From Sweltsa coloradensis (taxonomy: Eukaryota > Arthropoda > Insecta > Plecoptera > Chloroperlidae), in assembly GCA_024449915.1 (NCBI GenBank), contig JAMZAV010000053.1, positions 496,001 to 560,000 of the forward strand: a stretch of 64,000 bases of DNA, written 5' to 3'. This document shows positions 52,001-61,000 of the stretch, piece after piece (positions within the stretch are counted from its first letter, which is position 1; the number at the start of each line of letters is the position of its first letter). Position numbers and translations under genes: made by a program. Below the pieces are notes generated by a model that was given only the letters and a program-made list of their open reading frames with translations, was not told the origin of the DNA and did not search any database.

Positions 52001-55000
52001 GAGTAAAGAGTAGGACTTGCGAGAAAGCTCGCGCCTTGGAAGTATAAAGGACCTACCCCAGAACTGCTTCCCAGGACTCCGGTCAGGAGACTCAGGATGT
52101 TAGATCCACCGCCGCCATCGCTGTCCCCATCACCACCGCCCTGTAGAAAGATAATGCAACGGTTATTGCACTGGTTTGCACAGCGGTGCATTCTCATTCT
52201 TAACACCCATTTAGCTGAGTAGGTTTATTTCTCATTTCAAAACACAATAATCTCAATCATGAAAAATTAAAATCATTCGAATTGCTCAAATTACTTTGCT
52301 TCGAAAACCTTATAATTAACCATTGTTTTTTTTATTGAACACCGGGGCTTGCTGTAATATTTTTTTTCCTCAAACGGCTAGGATGACAGTAAAACAGGGT
52401 TCTTTATTTAAAACAACATTAAAAAAAAAGAAAAGAAACAAATAAACAATTGGAAAATACATTTCGCTATCATGTGTACATCCTTGTACTTAAAAGAGGC
52501 AGACAAACAAGGATTTACAAAAAGCACTATTATTACATTTAAGTATGGAGTTTCATACTTTGATAATATAATATTGGTCGTGAAAACATGAAAACACGTA
52601 ACATAAGCTATATACATTTCCGGGTCAAAATGCCTCAAAAAATTAATTATGATATAATATTTAAATAGAGCGATATTATAATTTCTAACTTATGACTTCG
52701 CTACTGCTTTTTTTGTCTAGTTAGACAATTTGATGCTGATTAGGTGATATCAACTGTAGTATAAATGCAATATTTAATTATGAACAAGCGAAAGAATAAT
52801 TTAAAGTGTATTTTAATATGTAAGTGATCATAATTTTTTTAATATCAGAAGAATTTCGGAACGTAAATTAACATTTTTCAAATACTAGCGATAATTATGT
52901 TAATGTTAACGTAATGTTCTCAATCGTTAAATTAATTTTACTATCTGAATTATTTTATATTGAAGAATACCTTTGAAATCTTAGTCTTATTGCAGGAAAA
53001 TTCAAGAGTCGATCAAGTTCACATCGAAAGTGTCGGTTCTTCTGGACCGGCACCTCCACCAAAATTTTAACTTTGTTGTCAAATAATTCTACGTTGATAA
53101 AAATTAGAAAATATTTTTAAGACTGAACCAGAAACGACATTCAAGAAATGTTTGAATAAATTATATGAACATGTTGAGAGTAGTATGAGCACAGTTCTGT
53201 ACATCTATGTTCATAATTGAAATCCATACAGTTCTTATGCTATAATAAATGTTAATAATATATTTGTAATTAGAAAACTACTTCTCTTAATAATTAAATT
53301 ATGTAACCCCAATGTCATTGGATTCTTAACTGTAAAAAATCATGTTCGGTGCATGAAAATAAAACATTTTATTAAACATTAATGTCAATCAACATTTAAC
53401 AACAATTTCAAATTAGTCAATTTTGATTTTTTTTCTCTCTTTTGATTGTTGTTAATAGTCTCCAGGTTTAATTGTTATATTGAGTTAGATGTTAATATCT
53501 ACATACTGCATGTTTGTGTTACAAATATTTATTGCATTTAATACATACCTTATTTTATTTTCTCCGCGTTTTGTTGTCATCTGTTTGTATTCATCTGGTA
53601 GTCGGAGGAAGGAAAATTCTAGCCGGTTTCACGATTAGTTTGGAACACTTAAGATGGTTAGTTTGCAAATCCCAAGTACTTCCACCGTTCATATATAACA
53701 TAATGTGAAGTCAGAGTACAACTTAAATAACCCACCACTCCCACCACCAAACACTGAATCACGTACTTCAGCACGAGCACCATTCATTCCACTCACTAAC
53801 AAATACCAACTAAGAATTTCCCACCAACATTGATTATATCTTAATATGGACATTTTTCGTACATTGAATTTTTGTCAGATGTGACCAATTCCCATTGTCT
53901 GTAGACACGAATACACGAAGACAATAATTGTGAATCAAGGATTTATAGAAAACTTTGTTTACTCATAACATAATAAAGCTCTTCTGCACACATATTTTAA
54001 TCCTGTATGGTCGCTGAACGTTATAAATTATATATATATATATATATACGAATGTAATTTATTAATTCGAAGATTATAAATATACTCTAGAATATAACTA
54101 GGTTAGTAAGTACGTTATGTTGGAGAAAACGAATTTTCTGTCCAACCCTTGATTTACTTTTGTCGATGGGTGTACATTCAACTACTGAAAAGTATTATTA
54201 TATATACACAAAATATGAATTATACTTATTTGATAGTACTTACCGTTAAACCCAAAATCTCCTCCAATGTCCCCCTTCCTCCCGCACATGGGCCACATCC
54301 CCCTCCTCCAACCCCCCCCCCCCCCCCCTCCCCTCCCCCCCCCCCTCCCCTCCTCCCCTCCCCCCCCCCCCCCCTCCCCCCTTGAGGGGCCCAGAATGAT
54401 GTTAAAATACCTCCCGACCCTGCGTCCGAGCCCCCTCCCCCTCCTGCCCCTCCCTTGCCGCCACTGCTACCCGCTGACAGTCCGGGCAGCGCCGCCAAAG
54501 AGCGAGGGCAGCACCCCTCCCCCTCCCATTCCTCCAGGACCATCCCCTCCTGCCTAAGAAACCAACCACTTATTAGCACATGACATTCAGGGGGCATTTT
54601 TTTTTTTTTTTTTTTAGAAGGTGACAGGATCTCATATACTATAAATACAAATAAATAGTTCTAGAACCACCACCGGGTCGTATTTCTTTCTTTTGTTGTT
54701 CTAGAACGAATTAAAACTTTACTTAACCATTGTTTATTTATGTCTGTATTTATTTGTATTTATTTTTTCCGTTTTTTTTTATCGTATGGTTGATGTATAT
54801 TTATAAAGTCGTTAATTTTTGTTGTCTAATTTGTGAATGACGCTGTTAAATAAGTATATGAGAAAATAAAATATAGGGTCTATGGTAGAGAGCCTAGATA
54901 GATTATTCTGGAAAGTGGACATAGAGGGAAGCCGCGGCCGCCATGCTTTTGCCAAATCATTAAAAAAAAATGTTATAATATTTTTAGTGTGTTTTCATTC

Positions 55001-58000
55001 TTGTTTTTGGATCCTGTTTAGTAGTCTTTAAATTTAAGACAACGTTTCGTACTAATATCATAGCACTTTTTCAAGACAAATACATTTTTAAGGTTGAACA
55101 GTTAAAACAATGAACGCAGTTAATGCTACTATTGCTGGTTACTCAACCTTGAATTTGATGATTGTATGACTTCTAGTAGTAGGACCAGTACAAACGGCCT
55201 TTAAACTAGCTTTGTTAGTAACGGGCGTGACGTTCAAGTTTTACCAGAGCTCTATTCTGGCTCCTAGTTATAGAGCCAACATTATAATACGTACTGGTAT
55301 ATCACTAATAAGTTGTGATGTACAAATCCACTTGTTGTATAAAGGGGTAACATGGCAAAATTTTAAATGATATATATATGTGAAATTGTTATTTGTTTTT
55401 GGATATTCATAATTGAAACATAAGCATATTCTGCTGCGTTGTTTCTTTTCTGCATAAATTTTTTGTTTTTTATTTGTTTATTTTCAAAAACAACTCGTAG
55501 TTTATTGGAATCTATTTTCAAAAAGAATGTAAAATCGAATACAATAGAATGCACACACCACAGATTTATTGAAGAGGTCCACTCCAATCGTTTTGAGGTA
55601 GGTAGATTTCTCATTGAGCATGGTTTCAATATTTCTCGGAGGTTTAATATTACCCTAGAATATGTTGTCAATAGTCGAGTGAATTTTTTATGATAATACT
55701 TTAACTGAAAAAATTGATCCGGACGTATTGCAAAGTGAAATATAACAAACGATTATCCGCGCGTGTATCCTTGGTTTTAAAAATCACGGGGTTTATTTTA
55801 CATTTGTTATTTCTTTCCCAAAAGCTATTCATTTGCTTGAAAACGGTAGAAGAATATTCATTGCACCAAACATTCCATTGGGGTAACTTGTCGTTTAATT
55901 AATGTATGAATATTTCATTTTAGTTATATCCTCTATACGTCGTTCTGTGATAGTGAAATTACACTTGAGAAATTAGGCTTACAGCTTAGGATTTTCTCCT
56001 TCTGTTCTCAAAATATCGTGAAGATCGAGTAGGAGAAACTTGTTATGTACGGATATGTGGGAGGCATTGCAGTAGGCTACCTTATTAATCATATACAGTT
56101 TAGGCTGAGCAGAATGAAGCGAATATTTAAAAGCTAGTTATGATAAAATATAGTTTACAATTAAAAATAACAGAAGTGTGATACGTGAGTGTCCTCGCGG
56201 ATAGACTTTTAATAGAATGGAAGAAAAACTTTGTTGAGTGGTTATATTATGTATAATCTTTAAATTATATTATATTCTATACTTTACGGAAATACTCACG
56301 CAATAAAAGATGTTTTAAAACAAATATTTAATAAATATATGTATATATAGGATGTTTTTTAAAAAAAAATTTTTTTTTGGGCCTAGCTTTATTTAATTTG
56401 GACAGAATTAAAAAAGTTTCCATTTTTGGGTTTATTATTAATAATAAATAAATAAAATTAAAGGGGTTTTTAAGAAACTTTAAAATTTTTTGGGGGGCCA
56501 TAGAGGACAAAAAAAAAAAAAAAAAAACCCCCCCCCCAATATTTTTCCAAGTAAATTTACCCAGGGGGGGGGGTCAAAAAAAAAAAAAAACCCAAAAAAA
56601 AAATCCTAACAAAAAAATGGTTAAAAAAAAACCTTGTAAAAAAATTATCCTAACAACAGCCCCAAAAACTTTTGAACCCTGTTTCAAACCCCCACTTTTT
56701 TCTTTACCGAGCTTTGAAAATAAAAAGGGGAAAATGGGAAAACATAAGGCCCGACTTTTGCCCTTTTTTTGGCAAAAAATTTTTTTGGGGGGTATTAACC
56801 CCCTTTAAGACACTCAAATAAAATCCGAACAAATGAGTAAGATCCTTTACCCATAAATCCGTCTAATGTCGAACTCCCAAATTTTGGTAAAATCTCTAAA
56901 GATTGTTACAAACATAGGTTACTTGGATGAAGAGGTATGAAAAAGCTACCCCAACAATGGAACAATCCGGGGGTCTGTTTTTAAAGTGGGGTAAAAACAA
57001 ACCCCAAAAAAAAAGTTTTCCCAATGTCCGACCCACCCCCTCCTTCGCCACCAGCCTAAAGAGTCCCAACATAAGTGAGTCTATCCTCCAAGGTCACTCT
57101 CTTAACCCACATTGTGTATCTTACTTACCCCAGAGAGTCCAGCAGACAAGGCAGGCAACGTCCCCAGAAGACTTGGAAGCAGAGAAAATAAGCTTCCTAT
57201 GTCCGAGCCACTCCCCCCTCCGGCTCCCCCTCCGGCTCCCCCTGCTGCCATCCCCATCCCCATTCCACCCCCACCCTGGACATTATCACTTGTTTCATAT
57301 TACAAACATACACAGCTTACAAACAATCTTAAGTTCTTTCCTTGGCCCTCCTGACCGATTTTAGTTTTACAAGGAAAACAACGATTATTGGATATGTACA
57401 AAACTTATAATGTCACACGTCGATTGGACTAACTCATTGTGAACGTATCGAGACCGTTCTGTATCACGACTTCAAGACGACCCATTTATATTTATATTTC
57501 CTAAACGGTGAAAAGTTTTGGTAATATGATTGTGCATATTAGGTAAATGGCTAATTTTGAGTAGAACTATGTCTTATTGCTAGTTAGGATGGTTAAATTA
57601 TGTGATGAATTTAAAATTTACTGGAGCATATTAGGGTATTTTTTTTAAATATAAGGTACCTATATTTTGTATTCAGCTAAAAAATATTAGTGAACTAATT
57701 TGCCATTTTGTTATTAAATTGACACGTGAAATGAATCGTAGTTTGCATGAAGAGAGGAAATTATAATAAGTCTCACCGATAATGCTCCTGCAAGGCTGGT
57801 GACTGTCATCAGTAGGGTAGGAAGTGCAGGAAGCAGGGCAGGCCCCAAGCTCAGGAGTGACGGGAGGAGAGGGAGAAGAGTAGGGATCAACATGATGAGA
57901 GAGGGGAGGAGACTTATGATGATAGGTAACAAGCTGACGCCAGCTGGTAGGATCGCCCCTAAGATTGCTCCGATGTCAGAACCCCCTCCGCCACCCATCC

Positions 58001-61000
58001 CTCCGCCCTGTATTCAAAGAACATCAACCATGTACTCGATGATAGATCAATACAGATTCAAGTTAGTGTATTGGTTTTGGTTTCTTACCCCTGAAAGAAG
58101 CCCAAGTAGTGCTGGAAGCTGGCTAAACAAGGCACCTATGTCTGAACCCCTCGCCCCACCTTCTGCATTACCCTAAAGTTACGGAATAACAGGTTGAAAA
58201 TAGCATTTATTCGTAATTTTAGTGTAACTATTATAAATTATAAATGAATATACGTTTAAAAAGAAACTACTATAACTCGTAAGTAGTTTTCTGAGATCTG
58301 ATGTTTAAATGTAATTGTCTAATAATATTTTTTAGTTTATTATGTTTTTATAAAGTGTGAAAACAGTAGGAAATATGGAATAATCCTGCAATGTATCTGC
58401 AAATGAACTCACCCCACTGGAGTCAGAAAGACTCCCGAACAAGGAAGGTATCATCATAAGAACTGCCCCGATATCCGACCCTCCTTCTGTACCTTCCCCC
58501 TAAATCCACCATGACACAGATTAGAATACGGAGGTTTCACGTTTACACCATAGATAACTTGATCTTCAAAGACTTACCCCTCCCGACAAACCCTCTAAGA
58601 ACGTAGGAAATTGTGTTAGAAGCATGGGTAAAAGCATAAGCACCGCTTCGACGTTTGACCCTATGCCCTCTGCCCCCATCCCCTACACAAAACGCAACAT
58701 TAGAAAGTATTCAGAGAGTTTCGAAATATACATATTGAATTTTATTTGTTACTTACCATGCTGAGACCCCCTAACAAAGAAGACGCCTGTTCTAAAAGCG
58801 CCTGAAAGCTTCCCCCCTCACCTTCATCCCCACTCCCCTCTGGACCCTACAGCATCACCAACACAGTTAGAAAAACATCCCACAAAGAATTATTTACCAA
58901 AAACAATATTATCAGAGAGACTTACGTTTGATAAGCCCGCCAAAATGCCGGGTAACATCTCAAGAATAGTTGGCAGAAACCCGATTAATCCCATTACGTC
59001 GAACGCATTCCCCTCAGTTGCATCCTAGACCATAGCAGCAAGTTGGGTTAAATCAATATCAATCAGATTCAAGAAACTTTATTTCATTCGCAATCTAATA
59101 AGATGTTTAACTCACCCTGAATAGACCAGTTATGATAGGTATTAAAGAGTCAAATAATTCTCCAATGCTTCCACCCCCTTCATCCCCTTCACCACTGCCT
59201 TCTTGAACCTAATAACATCAAAAGTATTGCCCATGAAATTTCCATTTTAAATTAAGAACCCATGTAGAATACACAACAATCATAATGCTTCGATTGTTCA
59301 GTAACTAAAATATCAAAACCTTATAAATGTATGAACGAAATTCGAATGAAGAAGAGTCGTATAAAGTTTTCACTCACCCCCGAAGATCCCCTTAACAACC
59401 CCGGCAACATTTGCAATATAGTCGGTAAAAGTGATGCCAGTTCATTGATGTCAGAACCACCCCCTCCCTAGATGTAATGACAAACATGTAAGTGTCTAAC
59501 CATTGAACGCCTCGAGCTTGGTTATAGTGTTAGCTGCGTCACTCACCCCTTCCATTGCTTGGCGCCTCCTTCGAATTAAAGAGCTCTCCTCAACAATCTA
59601 CGCAACACATCAATGTTAAACGTGTATCAATGAGAATTTCATGTTTAACAATTATTTCATTACAAAATGTTTGACTTACCCTTGAGGCCCATTCCTCCAG
59701 GGCTGGTAGACTGTCTGACAGGACATTCAGCACGTTTTCTAAATCTGATTCCCCCCAACCACCTTTATCAGCCTATGCACTTAAAACATACATAAGCCTT
59801 TCATCAAGATTTAATATATGTATTCAATCTAACTTTTATTTCTTAGACTCACCATGTACAGTGCCTTTAATAAAGGCGAAGGCAACAAGCCTAGTATCTT
59901 AGAAACTGCATTCACAATTCCTTTTACATCAGCATCCAATAGGCACTTTTCTCCATCCTAGATGCATTTAACAAGAGATGTTAGTATTAAGCCATCACCC
60001 AATCTCTGCATTTAATGTATTAATGTGAAGTATTGTACAAAGCATTAGTGTTAGACGCACTCACCTCTGTTAAACCATTTAATACGCCTGATAGTTCAGC
60101 CACAAAGGCTTCTTTATATGGTTCCCCAACACCCTGTATGTACATAAATACACGATATATTTCAAAAATTACAATTAACTTATTCGTTTATCCGTTCAAG
60201 TTAAATTGTTTCGTTCTACAAATTTTATGATTTCACGTTACGATCAATTTATTTATTTATTTATTGCAGACAACTTTGTGTTCCAAGTGTTTGACAGTAT
60301 ACATTTATTATTCCATTCAATAACGTTTGATGCAACATCGATTTATTTATTGTATAAAAATGTATTTGCATTTTTCATTTTCACTATACTATTTAAGCAC
60401 TAAGCACATAATAGAACCTGAATACTAATTGATGTGCTCTTTTCATGCAGAAGCGTATAATCCTTTATAGTTGATCGTTCACCCCTATAATGATGTTTGA
60501 TGACCAGAATTTCGCAAATTAATTTATTCTTCATAAAAAATGTTTTGACTAAAGAGTTAATGATTAATTATACAGAACAATGTTTTATTGTAGTCATTCC
60601 CGGTGTAAGGTCTTTACTCTTTCACGAAACGCGTTTGATAATAGCTAAGGCAACCTTGTGCTGTAATGTATGTACATCATGAACAGTACTTGTGTAAGTT
60701 AGTTAAGAATAACACTTACCCCTGAACCACCCCCTTCTAACACTGGCAGCTCGTCTAGTAAAACATTTAGCAGACCAATCATGATCCCTATGTCTGACCC
60801 CAATTCGTTCCCCCTCTTGCTGCAACCCTGTTTACACCACAGACATTTTATTAACAGTTTCAAACAAAATATTACACAACATAACTTTTCTTTTCCAACA
60901 CAAATACCATTTCTTATTTAGCGAGGAAAATTTTCTTTTCTATTCACTATATATTTTCCTGGTAAAAGTTAAAAAAGTAAAGTTGTAATAAACAACTGTA

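Noticed and set aside
51952..52056. Extension of exon 18 to a stop as a terminal exon
   Set aside because: A usable donor follows GSSSG as in the sister exons, and in-phase exons continue to a better end at 48924. An alternative short isoform cannot be excluded.
54157..54385. Proline-rich plus-strand open frame
   Set aside because: Antisense of the G-rich exon 17.
56927..57364. 145-codon plus-strand open frame
   Set aside because: It is antisense to exon 15 and the damaged exon 16, whose minus-strand frames and splice sites are clearly better.
57799..58176. 125-codon plus-strand open frame
   Set aside because: Antisense shadow of exons 13 and 14.
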